Shown here in pieces: positions 45,415 through 54,072 of a stretch of 64,000 nucleotides of DNA; the stretch's first letter is position 1, and each line of letters opens with the position of its first letter. The position numbers and the translations under genes are program-made. The stretch covers positions 62,001 through 126,000 of the forward strand of contig JAJCYM010000043.1 of the NCBI GenBank assembly GCA_029262895.1. The letters are read 5' to 3'. The stretch comes from Roseivirga sp. GTDB lineage: Bacteria > Bacteroidota > Bacteroidia > Cytophagales > Cyclobacteriaceae. The notes below the pieces were generated by a model, which saw only the letters and a list, made by a program, of their open reading frames with translations, did not search any database and was not told the origin of the DNA.

Positions 45415-45930
45415 TTAATCAAAAATACTCTTCAATTCAGTGGCGTCTTCCGGTTTCATTCGTTTGGCCAATACCAGGCGTAGTTGTCGCCTTCTTAAAG
45501 CTCCGTCAAAAAGTTCTTTTTCTTCTTCATTCTCGGGAATCAATTCAGGCACATCTATAGGTCTGCCTCCCTGGTCTACTGCAACAAAAGTGAAAAAGGC
45601 GCTGTGGCTTTTGAATTTGCGATTATTGGGTATGTTCTCAGCATAAACCTCAACATAGACCTCCATGGAGGATGAGAATGCTCGGGTTACTTTTGCCTCT
45701 AATGTTACCACGTCTCCTAGTTGAATAGGATGCTTAAAGGAAATGTTATCAGCTGAAGCGGTGACAACAATTCGGTTAGAATGCTTTTGAGCGGCTATGG
45801 CTGATACTACATCCATCCAATGCATTAGCCTTCCACCCATTAAATTATTTAGCGTATTGGTATCATTGGGTAATACCAACTCGGTCATGGTCACTCGGGA
45901 ATCACTGCACTTCTTACTCTTCTTCGCCAT
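45415..45930 (-). CDS. acyl-CoA thioesterase (hotdog fold)
   Basis: This 171-residue protein hydrolyses acyl-CoA esters and belongs to the YciA/BACH-type hotdog family. It shows NTLNNLMGGRLMHWMDVVSAIAAQKHS, where the Asp of WMD is the catalytic acid, VTASADNISFKHPIQLGDVV, and the usual strand EVYVEVYAENIPN. The C-terminus has a charged helix. The N-terminal AKKSKKCSD segment is Lys-rich. It lies 246 bp downstream of pcm on the same strand and is followed by a repeat array. Confidence 0.88.
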   Translation of the reverse strand: MAKKSKKCSDSRVTMTELVLPNDTNTLNNLMGGRLMHWMDVVSAIAAQKHSNRIVVTASADNISFKHPIQLGDVVTLEAKVTRAFSSSMEVYVEVYAENIPNNRKFKSHSAFFTFVAVDQGGRPIDVPELIPENEEEKELFDGALRRRQLRLVLAKRMKPEDATELKSIFD

Positions 45931-46128
45931 CTTTTATTTTGTTTGCCGCAAAATTACGTAGGGTTACGATGATTTCTAAGGTATCAACACTTTTTGCTTG
46001 AAAATCATTCCGAAACTTAAAAGGAGAGTAAATTCCAAAAGACAAGCACCAAATTCGAAAGCCAGCATTGTGCGTTATCCTTTCTTTCGCTGAAGCATGA
46101 AGCGCCTATTTTGAGCCCCATAAATCGC

Positions 46129-46176
46129 CAATTCCCTAATCTCCCAATCCACTAATCTTCCAATATTCCAATCACC
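46129..46176 (-). repeat. 8-nt-period degenerate array at the pcm stop
   Basis: Six 8-nt units in one orientation: CAATTCCC, TAATCTCC, CAATCCAC, TAATCTTC, CAATATTC, CAATCACC as read on the plus strand. The pcm stop codon overlaps the last base of the array. Unlike the others, it has no inverted partner nearby, but the following 200 bp toward the thioesterase contain further repetitive words (GGAATTT, TTTGG). Confidence 0.65.
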
Positions 46177-46829
46177 TAACCCTTCCATCCATCCTCACCA
46201 AGCAGTGGTACGAATGCAAAGTCATTGAACTCTTCCTTGCGAATCTTGCTATCGGCCACTTTGGTGATTCGTAACATTTTCTGAGTTCTTGAATTACCAA
46301 CTGGGATCACCAATATTCCTCCAATCTTTAACTGAGCAATCAATTCACTTGGAACAGTAGGCGCTCCTGCGGTAACTATGATTTTATCGTAGGCGGCAAA
46401 TTGTTTTAGGCCTTTAGATCCATCTCCATAGAAAAACCGAGGATGATAGCCCAGACTTGGAAGGAATTTTTTGGTGCGCTCGTAAAGTTTCTTCTGATAT
46501 TCAATCGTATAAACCTCCGCTCCCAATTCTAGTAAGACAATTGCCTGGTAGCCAGAACCTGTGCCGATTTCCAGCACCTTGTCTTTCGGTTTGATATCAA
46601 GCATCTCTGACTGAAAAGCGACCGTATAAGGCTGGGAGATAGTTTGTCCCTCACCAATAGGAAAGGCCTTGTCCTCATAGGCATGCTCAACCAGAGCACT
46701 ATCTGCAAGAAAAAAGTGACGTGGAATTTTGCCGATGGCTGTCAGAATTCTCTCGTCTTTGATGCCTTTGCCACGCACTGTTTTGACGAGTTGTCTTCTA
46801 AGGCCCTTATGTCTATAGGTGTCTTGCAT
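46176..46829 (-). CDS. pcm: protein-L-isoaspartate O-methyltransferase
   Basis: This enzyme methylates isoaspartyl residues so that damaged proteins can be repaired. The 217-residue protein has the family's AFPIGEGQTISQPYTVAFQSEML segment and the SAM-binding motif VLEIGTGSGYQAIVLLELGAEVYTIE. FFYGDGSKGL and IIVTAGAPTVPSELIAQLKIGGILVIPVG follow. Its C-terminus (GEDGWKG) ends exactly at a repeat array, which supplies the TAG stop. It is transcribed away from riboflavin synthase. Confidence 0.94.
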   Translation of the reverse strand: MQDTYRHKGLRRQLVKTVRGKGIKDERILTAIGKIPRHFFLADSALVEHAYEDKAFPIGEGQTISQPYTVAFQSEMLDIKPKDKVLEIGTGSGYQAIVLLELGAEVYTIEYQKKLYERTKKFLPSLGYHPRFFYGDGSKGLKQFAAYDKIIVTAGAPTVPSELIAQLKIGGILVIPVGNSRTQKMLRITKVADSKIRKEEFNDFAFVPLLGEDGWKG

Positions 46830-46935
46830 TCCAGTGGCGAATATAGCTTTTCCGTTCTGAATTCAGATGGAAAAAATGAATCGAAATGACGTGTCTTAAT
46901 TGGCATTTGCCCTTCCGAATCCCTATCATTGAATC

Positions 46936-47520
46936 ATGTTTACAGGAATTATAGAGGCTTCAGGAAGAGTAGAGCAGATAGAAAGAGAGGGCAGCAATGT
47001 CCATGTCTCTATCAGGAGTGAAATTGGTAAGGAATTAAAGATTGATCAAAGTGTTGCTCATAATGGTGTATGCCTCACTGTGGTGAAGATAGATGGGGAT
47101 GTGCATACAGTTACAGCAATTGATGAGACGTTGAGCAAATCCAACTTAGGTGACTGGCAAGTCGAATCTGAAGTGAACTTAGAGCGTTGTATGGTAGCAA
47201 ATGGCCGTTTTGACGGTCATGTTGTGCAAGGTCATGTGGATCAAATTGGGACAGTTGTCAATATTGATCAACAAGACGGAAGCTGGCTCTTTGACTTCGA
47301 ATATGACCTCTCAAAAGGAAACGTAACTGTTGAAAAAGGCTCTGTTTGCATTAATGGCATCAGCCTTACTTGTTTTAATTCAGGAGAGGGAAGATTCAGG
47401 GTGGCTATTATTCCTTACACTTTTGACCACACCAATTTCAAATCACTGAAAGTGGGCAATAAGGTCAATTTGGAATTCGACATTATTGGTAAATATGTCA
47501 AGAGGTTATTGGGCCAATGA
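46936..47520 (+). CDS. ribE: riboflavin synthase, alpha subunit
   Basis: This enzyme condenses two molecules of dimethylribityllumazine to riboflavin. The 194-residue protein shows the two internally repeated barrel domains: MFTGIIEASGRVEQI at the start, SVAHNGVCLTVV, and in the second half GSVCINGISLTCF. The conserved GHVVQGHVDQIGTV marks the linker. It is followed with a 4-bp overlap (ATGA) by the dipeptide epimerase gene, so both are co-translated although the functions are unrelated. Confidence 0.95.
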   Translation: MFTGIIEASGRVEQIEREGSNVHVSIRSEIGKELKIDQSVAHNGVCLTVVKIDGDVHTVTAIDETLSKSNLGDWQVESEVNLERCMVANGRFDGHVVQGHVDQIGTVVNIDQQDGSWLFDFEYDLSKGNVTVEKGSVCINGISLTCFNSGEGRFRVAIIPYTFDHTNFKSLKVGNKVNLEFDIIGKYVKRLLGQ

Positions 47521-48602
47521 GAGTTAGCTTCGAGATAGTTCCATATACTCTTCAGTTCAAGTTTGAGGCAGGCACTTCAAGGGGAAGCCTGACAGAAAAG
47601 AAAACCTGGTTTATCAGGGCTTATGACACGAATGACTATATGGTATTCGGGTTGGGCGAGGCTGGTCCGTTAAAAGGCCTAAGCGCAGATTTTTCAATAG
47701 ACTACGGATCGAAGATACGTACCGTCTTAGATCACTTGGAAGGGATAGAGATACCCAACGATAAGGCCGAAATGCTGGAATGCATTAGCAAAAACACGCC
47801 TAAAGAAATGCCTTCATTGCGATTTGGGGTAGAAACCGCCCTCTTAGACTTGCTAAGAGGAGGCAAAGGAAGGATCTTCAATACGGGATTTAGCAGGGGA
47901 AAACAGGCTATACCAATTAATGGCCTGATCTGGATGGGAGACGATAAGTTTATGCAAGAGCAAATCGATCTGAAATTGAAAAAGGGATTCGATTGCATAA
48001 AGATGAAGATTGGAGCCATTGATTTCGAAAGAGAACTTGCACTGTTGGAGGGTATCAGAGACCGTTATACTTCAGATGAGGTTACTTTGCGTGTAGATGC
48101 CAATGGCGCCTTTGTTGCTGAAAAGGTGCTTGAAAAACTTGAGCAGTTGGCTGCTCTGGATATCCATTCTATTGAGCAGCCCATCAAGCCGGGTCAAACA
48201 ATGTTGATGGCTCAGCTTTGTCGGGATTCTATTTTGCCTATAGCCCTGGACGAAGAACTGATTGGTATCTATGGAAAGGAGCAGCGGACAGAATTATTAG
48301 AAACAATTCGGCCAACCTATATTATTCTAAAACCATCTTTGCTGGGTGGATTCCTGGCATGTCAGGAATGGATTGAGATTGCCGAATCTCTTGATACCGG
48401 TTGGTGGATGACCTCAATGCTGGAGTCCAACATTGGCCTTAATGCCATTGCACAATTCACTTCCACTTTCAATAACCAAATGCATCAAGGATTAGGTACA
48501 GGTCAACTATATCACAACAATATTGAGTCGCCTCTCATAATTCGAAAGGGACATTTGCATTACAATGTGAAGGAGAAGTGGAAGCCTGGAATCGTCAATT
48601 GA
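47517..48602 (+). CDS. dipeptide epimerase (enolase superfamily)
   Basis: This 361-residue enzyme is of the muconate-lactonising subgroup and most resembles L-Ala-D/L-Glu epimerases of peptidoglycan recycling. It has the KMKIG segment with the KxK catalytic lysine pair (CIKMKIG), the metal ligands in RVDANGAF, EQPIKPG and DEEL, and LKPSLLGG, where the second catalytic Lys is found. It overlaps ribE by 4 bp, an arrangement also seen in some other Bacteroidota. The dipeptide specificity cannot be read with confidence, and other N-succinyl-amino acid racemase activities are possible. Confidence 0.85.
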   Translation: MRVSFEIVPYTLQFKFEAGTSRGSLTEKKTWFIRAYDTNDYMVFGLGEAGPLKGLSADFSIDYGSKIRTVLDHLEGIEIPNDKAEMLECISKNTPKEMPSLRFGVETALLDLLRGGKGRIFNTGFSRGKQAIPINGLIWMGDDKFMQEQIDLKLKKGFDCIKMKIGAIDFERELALLEGIRDRYTSDEVTLRVDANGAFVAEKVLEKLEQLAALDIHSIEQPIKPGQTMLMAQLCRDSILPIALDEELIGIYGKEQRTELLETIRPTYIILKPSLLGGFLACQEWIEIAESLDTGWWMTSMLESNIGLNAIAQFTSTFNNQMHQGLGTGQLYHNNIESPLIIRKGHLHYNVKEKWKPGIVN

Positions 48603-48603
48603 T

Positions 48604-49119
48604 CTATGATTGCTTATTCAGAATGGCTTGAAATGCTGATAGTAGATCAGTCTCAGTCATATCCCTATTATCTATTTCGAAATCCGTCTGTCTGTTTGCG
48701 TTTAAGACAGCAAGATTAATTTCATTTACCTCTTTATCTGAGAAATCAATATGAATGGATTGATCCCTTTTCTTAACCCGTTTTAGACAAGTCTCCAGGT
48801 CAGCCTGAACCCCTATTGTTACTATTTGAAAATCTCCCTGAAGACTTTTCAGCATCTGATCAAAGTACTGGGTTAGGCCCGTTGATTCAAATACCAATTG
48901 ATCAGAAGTAAGGAGTTCCGATCTGATTCCTGCTTCAATTGTTCTGAAAACCTGCTCCAAATAATTATCATCAATTAAAGAGTCATTTCGTTTGAGGGTT
49001 TTTACCCAATCCTCAACTCGGACAAAGCGTATCCCAAAATGTTTATCAATCAGAGTACCAATGAATGATTTGCCACTGCCTTTGGCACCGATAAGCAAGT
49101 AAATTCTTTTAGAGTCCAT
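48604..49119 (-). CDS. P-loop kinase-like protein
   Basis: This 171-residue protein starts with RIYLLIGAKGSGKSFIGTLIDKHFGIRF, a Walker A motif as in shikimate kinase and adenylate-kinase-type small-molecule kinases. Residues VRVEDWVKTL follow in the position of the shikimate-contacting Asp, and LVFESTGLT provides a Walker-B-like strand. The lid region is KRVKKRDQSIHIDF, with several Lys and Arg. It is not AroK itself, because the usual RE and GGG motifs are missing. The substrate is unknown. It is convergent with the dipeptide epimerase. Confidence 0.72.
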   Translation of the reverse strand: MDSKRIYLLIGAKGSGKSFIGTLIDKHFGIRFVRVEDWVKTLKRNDSLIDDNYLEQVFRTIEAGIRSELLTSDQLVFESTGLTQYFDQMLKSLQGDFQIVTIGVQADLETCLKRVKKRDQSIHIDFSDKEVNEINLAVLNANRQTDFEIDNRDMTETDLLSAFQAILNKQS

Positions 49120-49216
49120 AACGTTATGCTAAACGGTTAAGAATCGAGATTGGATAGAAAATCTCTGGCTGAGGAGAAATGCTGTAAACTAATAAAAAAA
49201 TGAAATTCATCCCGAT

Positions 49217-49534
49217 CTATCGATCAAATCCGTAGTCTCTTTGAACTAAGGCAATTCGAGCTTTAAAAGCTCCGTACCAATCTGATCGGCCCTTTTTCTG
49301 GGCCTGGAGGTGTTCGGCATTGGCCTTCCATTTTCTAATCGATTCCAAATCTTTCCAGTAAGAAACTGTGACACCTACTTCATTTCGAGCCGCCTCGATG
49401 CCCAAATAACCGTCCTGCTTAGCGGCTAGTTCGACCATTCGTTTTGACATTTCAGCATAACCCTGATCCCCCTCAGTTCGGGTAGAAGTGAATATTACAG
49501 CGTAGTAAGGTGGTTTTGGTGTGTTGGCTATCAT
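49217..49534 (-). CDS. antibiotic biosynthesis monooxygenase-domain protein
   Basis: This 105-residue protein has the ferredoxin-like ABM fold: YYAVIFTSTRTEGDQGYAEMSKRMVELAAKQDGYLGIEAAR, then VSYWKDLESIRKWKANAEHLQAQKKGRSDWYGAFKARIALV. The DGYLG-x-E and W-x-x-x-x-x-x-x-W pattern is typical of cytosolic family members that are often annotated as quinol monooxygenases. The actual substrate is rarely known. It lies 9 bp after the DinB-like gene on the same strand and is probably in an operon with it. Confidence 0.87.
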   Translation of the reverse strand: MIANTPKPPYYAVIFTSTRTEGDQGYAEMSKRMVELAAKQDGYLGIEAARNEVGVTVSYWKDLESIRKWKANAEHLQAQKKGRSDWYGAFKARIALVQRDYGFDR

Positions 49535-49543
49535 TTTGTTTAT

Positions 49544-50068
49544 CTATTGGCTTAATACTGCTAAATACTTTATCCATGGCCCGGCTTCTTCCTTGTATTG
49601 CTTCGCCATGACTCGGGAGATTTGAACAATATGTCCAAGATCATGCACTACCCAGGCAGAGAGCATGGTTTTTAAGGAAACTCCACCAAACTCAGGATGG
49701 ATACCTTCTCGTTGTAGATCAGCTTCTGAGATGTTTATTGCCCTAAGTTTGTTAAGGTTTTCAGCTCTAAGGCTTGTGAACTCTTCTAGCAATTCATTCA
49801 GTGTTTTGCCTTTACTACTCTTGAACTGGGCAAAACGATCATAGGGCTCAAACTCCTTGTCTGGATCACTGCTTAGAATAATCTCTGTTCTGACTACCCA
49901 ATCTGTCAATTCTCCATTAATAAGATGGCCAACCACATCATAAGGACTCCAGGTATCTCCACCTTCATTAGGACTCGTCCAATCTGTGGGAAGGTCTTTC
50001 AATAGACTATTTAATGTTGAGGGAGTTCTTTCAAGGATCGCAATGGCCTTGTTGATTTCGAATTGCAT
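49544..50068 (-). CDS. DinB/YfiT-like protein
   Basis: This 174-residue protein is a four-helix-bundle of the DinB superfamily. The putative metal ligands are the three His residues in DVVGHLINGE (His at about 48), MLSAWVVHDLGH (two His near 138 and 142), the classical H...HxxxH arrangement. Relatives include bacillithiol or mycothiol-dependent transferases and YfiT-like metal-dependent hydrolases, so thiol transfer is one possibility. No thiol cofactor genes are visible in the window. Confidence 0.85.
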   Translation of the reverse strand: MQFEINKAIAILERTPSTLNSLLKDLPTDWTSPNEGGDTWSPYDVVGHLINGELTDWVVRTEIILSSDPDKEFEPYDRFAQFKSSKGKTLNELLEEFTSLRAENLNKLRAINISEADLQREGIHPEFGGVSLKTMLSAWVVHDLGHIVQISRVMAKQYKEEAGPWIKYLAVLSQ

Positions 50069-50138
50069 AGTATTGAGTTTGACTCCAATTTAAGCAAAGA
50101 GAGCAGGCTTACAGAAATAGAAGGAATCTATTTCAGGC

Positions 50139-51476
50139 TTATTCTAGTCCGGTTTCAAAATCTTTGATCAGCCGGCTCAGTTGATCAACGATAGCTCTAT
50201 TCTGAGAAGCCAAGTTAGTTTTCTCCCCAATATCTGTTTCCAGATCATATAGTCCTACTTCAAATTCTCCCTGTTCTTTGGTATTCCAGCCTATTGTTTT
50301 TTGAATGTGCAGTTTCCATTTGCCTAACCGCACCGCTTCTGGTTTTCCATTTCGAGCATAATAGAAAAAAGGTCGTTCAGGAAGAACAGTCGTTTCAGGA
50401 TTGAAGAGTAATGTTGAAATGTCAAGACCGTCCATCGCTAACCCATCCGGAATTTGACTCCCTGAAACTTTGGCTAGCGTGGGGAACAAGTCCAATGTGC
50501 TTACCATGTTGTCGTTGACTTGATTACCTGGAATTTTATCTGGCCAGGTGATAATTCCTGGAACCCTTTGGCCACCTTCCCAGGTTTCAGCCTTTTTGCC
50601 CCTCAGTGGTAGTGCTGACCCAACTCTCGGCCCATTATCGGAAGTAAGAATAAAAATGGTGTTTTTATAAATACCTTCCTGCTTGAGTGTTTCAATGATT
50701 TGACCGGCACTCCAATCAAGCTCCATAATTACATCTCCATAAATGCCGAGCTCACTTTTTCCTTTAAAATTAGGAGATGCATGTAATGGGAGATGGGGCA
50801 TACTATGTGGGATGTAGATAAAGAACGGTTTGTCATTTCTTTCCCTGATTTGTCGAACGGCTTCTTCCGTATAAGTTTTCGTTAAGTATTGCTGGTCAGG
50901 ACCACTTTCAATCAATGTTGTATCTCTATAAAATGGAAGTGGAGGCGATTGAAAGTCAATATTTCGATAATAGTGGTTGTCCATATCATTGGAGTAGGGC
51001 ACACCATAAAATGAGTCAAAACCCTGGTTCAGGGGCATAAACTCTTGCTGATGGCCCAAATGCCACTTGCCAATGATGGAGGTAGAATAGCCCGCATCCT
51101 TCAACATCTCGGCCATTGTATATTCATCTAAGGACAGCCCTCCTTCAGAAAAAGGAAAAAGAACCGCTTCGTGAAGTCCGCTTCTTTTGGGATAACGTCC
51201 GGTCAAAAGTCCGGCTCGAGATGGAGTACAAACCGTGGCCGGCACGTAAAAATTGGTAAACCTGATGCCTTCAGCTGCCAACTGATCCAGATTAGGTGTT
51301 TCAAACCCTTTGGCACCATAGCTTCCAAGATCTGCATAGCCTTGGTCATCGGTAAAAAAGATGATGATGTTGGGAGGACTCTCTGTAATAGCGGCTTCCC
51401 TTTCGCAGCTAACAAGAGATAAAAAGAGAAGAATGAAGAATTGAGCAACAAGGAAATGGTGGAGTTTAGTCGCCAT
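50139..51476 (-). CDS. sulfatase (arylsulfatase-like) lipoprotein
   Basis: This 445-residue family S1 sulfatase is exported as a lipoprotein (FILLFLSLVSC, Cys24). The formylglycine signature is CTPSRAG starting at Cys83, matching the C/S-x-P-x-R consensus; the Cys is oxidised to formylglycine before the enzyme is active. NIIIFFTDDQGYADLG supplies calcium ligands, and GKWHLGH and TSDNGP further active-site residues. The ATG at 51476 was chosen over an upstream frame that lacks a signal peptide. It probably removes sulfate from polysaccharides in the periplasm. No sulfatase-maturing enzyme is encoded in this window. It diverges from the amidase. Confidence 0.92.
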   Translation of the reverse strand: MATKLHHFLVAQFFILLFLSLVSCEREAAITESPPNIIIFFTDDQGYADLGSYGAKGFETPNLDQLAAEGIRFTNFYVPATVCTPSRAGLLTGRYPKRSGLHEAVLFPFSEGGLSLDEYTMAEMLKDAGYSTSIIGKWHLGHQQEFMPLNQGFDSFYGVPYSNDMDNHYYRNIDFQSPPLPFYRDTTLIESGPDQQYLTKTYTEEAVRQIRERNDKPFFIYIPHSMPHLPLHASPNFKGKSELGIYGDVIMELDWSAGQIIETLKQEGIYKNTIFILTSDNGPRVGSALPLRGKKAETWEGGQRVPGIITWPDKIPGNQVNDNMVSTLDLFPTLAKVSGSQIPDGLAMDGLDISTLLFNPETTVLPERPFFYYARNGKPEAVRLGKWKLHIQKTIGWNTKEQGEFEVGLYDLETDIGEKTNLASQNRAIVDQLSRLIKDFETGLE

Positions 51477-51551
51477 TAAGCGGGGAGGACAGTGGTTCAC
51501 GGAACAAGATAAGCCATAGGCATTAAACCAAGTTATATATATCTTCAAATT

Positions 51552-52208
51552 ATGTTAAGGTTTATCATAGTCACATGGCTGTTGTCGTTTGTTGGTATAA
51601 TTCAAGCCCAAACCATCATCCAAAAACCAATACTCTTTGATGAGGAACGCAAGGTCCTTACCCTGAAATACCTGAAAAAGCGCTATGGTATGGAACAGGA
51701 AAAGCCAAGCATTATCCCTAAGATGGTGGTAGTGCATTGGACGGCCATCCCGACATTTGAAAGCTCGTTTAATACTTTTAATAGGGCCAGATTGCCCAGT
51801 TCGAGAGCTGGTATTCGGAGTGCTGGAGCCCTAAATGTTTCATCGCAGTATATGATTGATCGTGATGGTACCATTTATCAACTAATGCCTGATACAGTGA
51901 TGGCCAGGCATGTGATCGGACTTAATCACTGTGCCATTGGCATTGAGAATATAGGAGGGACCAGGACCACCCCGTTAACAGAGGCTCAGCTAAAGGCGAA
52001 TATAGATTTGATTCGGATGCTTAGTGGAAAACATGATTTGGAGTATGTCATCGGGCACTATGAATACAAGGAGTTTATTGGTCATGCGCTTTGGAAAGAG
52101 AAAGACCCAAACTATCTCACGTCAAAGACAGACCCTGGAGAGGAGTTTATTACTAAAATCAGGGATGCGGTAAAAGACCTTGGCCTAAAGGGGCCGGATA
52201 AAAACTGA
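51552..52208 (+). CDS. secreted N-acetylmuramoyl-L-alanine amidase
   Basis: This 218-residue protein has a signal peptide (FIIVTWLLSFVGIIQA) and an amidase_2 domain of the AmpD/AmiD type. VVHWTAIPT carries the first zinc His, MIDRDGTIYQLMPD is the typical strand, and NHCAIGIENIGG and GHYEYKEFIGH follow with further His residues. KTDPGEEF closes the domain and contains the third zinc-ligand position. It cleaves the amide bond between MurNAc and L-Ala in peptidoglycan fragments. The gene diverges from the sulfatase and is followed on the same strand by an M14 peptidase. Confidence 0.9.
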   Translation: MLRFIIVTWLLSFVGIIQAQTIIQKPILFDEERKVLTLKYLKKRYGMEQEKPSIIPKMVVVHWTAIPTFESSFNTFNRARLPSSRAGIRSAGALNVSSQYMIDRDGTIYQLMPDTVMARHVIGLNHCAIGIENIGGTRTTPLTEAQLKANIDLIRMLSGKHDLEYVIGHYEYKEFIGHALWKEKDPNYLTSKTDPGEEFITKIRDAVKDLGLKGPDKN

Positions 52209-52301
52209 TTGATACGATTTATGGATCAAAACTTCCATTGTTCTAAGCCAGAAAAATCTTAGTTTTCGGTATAATCGATTAGCAATTCAATTATTCAAAA
52301 C

Positions 52302-53750
52302 ATGCGTTTCGGCATTATACTTTTAACCCTTTTGATCGTGACCACAGCTTCAGCCCAAACCATTGATAAGCAGTTGTATGACGCTTACGATATTTACAAA
52401 GAACATGCTTTAAGAAATCGCAGATTTAAGCATAAAGACCTTCGGCCTCTAATTAACTTTTTGAAGAATAACAGCCGATTCAAGGTAGAAAAGCTGGGAG
52501 AGTCTATCGAAGGGCGAAGCATTAATATGATCTCTATTGGTAACGGACCTACCAGTGTTTTGCTGTGGTCGCAAATGCATGGTAACGAGTCGACTGCAAC
52601 CATGGCATTATTTGACATCTTCAACTTATTTAAGTCTGAAGATTTTTCTGATTTTAGAACAAACTTGCTAAGTAAACTCACCATCCATTTCGTGCCTATG
52701 CTTAACCCTGATGGTGCCGAACGCTTTACCAGAAGGAATGCGCTGGGAGTAGACCTGAATAGGGATGCCGAGCGGCTACAGTCTGTCGAGGCTAAGTTGC
52801 TAAAGGGTGTCAGAGACCGGCTGGATGCAGATTTTGGCTTTAACCTTCATGATCAAAGTCGCTACTATACGGTTGGCTATAGCAAAAACCCTGCAACCAT
52901 CTCTTTCCTGGCACCGGCCTACAACTACCCAAAGGACATCAACAAAGTGCGTGGCAATGCGATGAGAGTGATTGGCAAAATGAATGAAGTCATTCAGAAA
53001 TATGCGCCCAATCAGGTAGGCAAATATGATGATGCCTATGAGCCAAGAGCATTCGGTGACAATATCCAAAAGTGGGGGACAAGTACGATCCTGATTGAGT
53101 CAGGGGGATATCAAAATGACCGTGAGAAACAGGAAATCAGGAAACTCAATTTTATGAGTATACTTTCTGCGCTGGAGGTGATCGCTAACAAGACTTATGA
53201 GTCCGAGGACTATTCCAAATATGATGCAATTCCTTTTAATCAGCGACAGCTTTTTGACCTGAAAATCAGGAACCTTACTTATAAACTGGAAGGCAAGGAA
53301 TACAGGTTAGATGTGGCAATAAACCGCTTTGAAATGGAGTACGATAACCATCGCAACTATTATTTCTATAGCAGTGTGCAGGAATTGGGTGACCTCTCTA
53401 TTTATTATGGCTTTGAAGAATTGGACGCCAAAGGACTAACCTATGAGCGAGGAGGGGTGTATAATAAAGCAGTGTCTTATGACGATCTGGACGGTTTGAA
53501 CTTTATTGATTTGCTCAAGCGAGGCATCACTCATATCCGAGTCAATGACATTCCAAGCAACGTCCGTTTTACCAAATACCCGATTGGAATCTTGACAGGA
53601 GGCAGTAGCCTAAACGACCGACTTTCCATGGGACAGCATGCTACCTTTCTTCTGAAGAAGGACGGTTTGCCGCGTTATGCCGTGGTCAACGGCTTCTTGA
53701 TTGACTTGACTAAGAAAATAGCCCAAGTTAAAAATGGGGTTGTTCGCTAG
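52302..53750 (+). CDS. M14 family zinc carboxypeptidase
   Basis: This 482-residue protein has a signal peptide (ILLTLLIVTTASA). The peptidase M14 domain occupies about residues 45-300: SQMHGNEST contributes the His and Glu zinc ligands, NALGVDLNRDA contains the substrate-binding Asn-Arg pair, FNLHDQS is the second zinc His, and TILIESGGY the catalytic Glu. A beta-rich domain of about 180 residues follows. The M14 pattern with HxxE rather than longer spacings fits bacterial peptidoglycan- or peptide-cleaving members. It lies 93 bp after the amidase, and both could act on cell-wall peptides. Confidence 0.9.
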   Translation: MRFGIILLTLLIVTTASAQTIDKQLYDAYDIYKEHALRNRRFKHKDLRPLINFLKNNSRFKVEKLGESIEGRSINMISIGNGPTSVLLWSQMHGNESTATMALFDIFNLFKSEDFSDFRTNLLSKLTIHFVPMLNPDGAERFTRRNALGVDLNRDAERLQSVEAKLLKGVRDRLDADFGFNLHDQSRYYTVGYSKNPATISFLAPAYNYPKDINKVRGNAMRVIGKMNEVIQKYAPNQVGKYDDAYEPRAFGDNIQKWGTSTILIESGGYQNDREKQEIRKLNFMSILSALEVIANKTYESEDYSKYDAIPFNQRQLFDLKIRNLTYKLEGKEYRLDVAINRFEMEYDNHRNYYFYSSVQELGDLSIYYGFEELDAKGLTYERGGVYNKAVSYDDLDGLNFIDLLKRGITHIRVNDIPSNVRFTKYPIGILTGGSSLNDRLSMGQHATFLLKKDGLPRYAVVNGFLIDLTKKIAQVKNGVVR

Positions 53751-53767
53751 ATGGTTATTCTTTAGAA

Positions 53768-53857
53768 CGTCATTCCGTAGAACAACGAAGGAATCTTTTC
53801 AATTTCGTTATGAACATCACTAGGGAAAAGATCTCTCCACTTTGTTACGAGATGACG
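53768..53857. repeat. REP-like imperfect palindrome A
   Basis: The arm at 53768-53799 (starting CGTCATTCCGTA) and the arm at 53826-53857 (ending TACGAGATGACG) are complementary over most of their length, with a few mismatches and one 2-nt bulge. Intergenic elements of this build are widespread in Bacteroidota genomes. It lies at the 3' ends of convergent genes. Confidence 0.75.
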
Positions 53858-53934
53858 ATTCTAACCACATTCTTCACAGTCGTTTAATGTCCTTGCCGCC
53901 TTCGTTGGTGTCCTCACAAACATCAGCCCTTACT

Positions 53935-54071
53935 ATCATTGCGAAGAACCTGTAGCGTAGCGGAAGGTGATGTGGCAATCCGTCAGTTTTAAACTGCCGC
54001 AGCCTAGAACTGACAGACCTGTCCGTCCGGTAGGTGGGTTGCCACGGTCGTGCCTCCCTCGCAAAGACAGC
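53935..54071. repeat. REP-like imperfect palindrome B
   Basis: The left end (TCATTGCGAAG at 53937, followed by GTGGCAATC at 53972) and the right end, read on the complementary strand (TGTCTTTGCGAGG, then CGTGGCAACC), share the words TTGCGA and GTGGCAA in the same order, so the element is a long imperfect inverted repeat. The centre includes the complementary words CTGACAG and CTGTC. This resembles the GTCATTGCGAGG-type repeats that recur in intergenic regions of many Bacteroidota. Confidence 0.75.
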
Positions 54072-54072
54072 A

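Larger units (their letters stand above)
53751..54072. other. intergenic region with two palindromic repeats, no gene
   Basis: The 322 bp between the M14 peptidase and the gluzincin-like lipoprotein (convergent) hold no coding frame. Two inverted-repeat elements fill much of it (53768-53857 and 53935-54071, listed separately); the 77 bp between them show nothing further. Confidence 0.6.
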
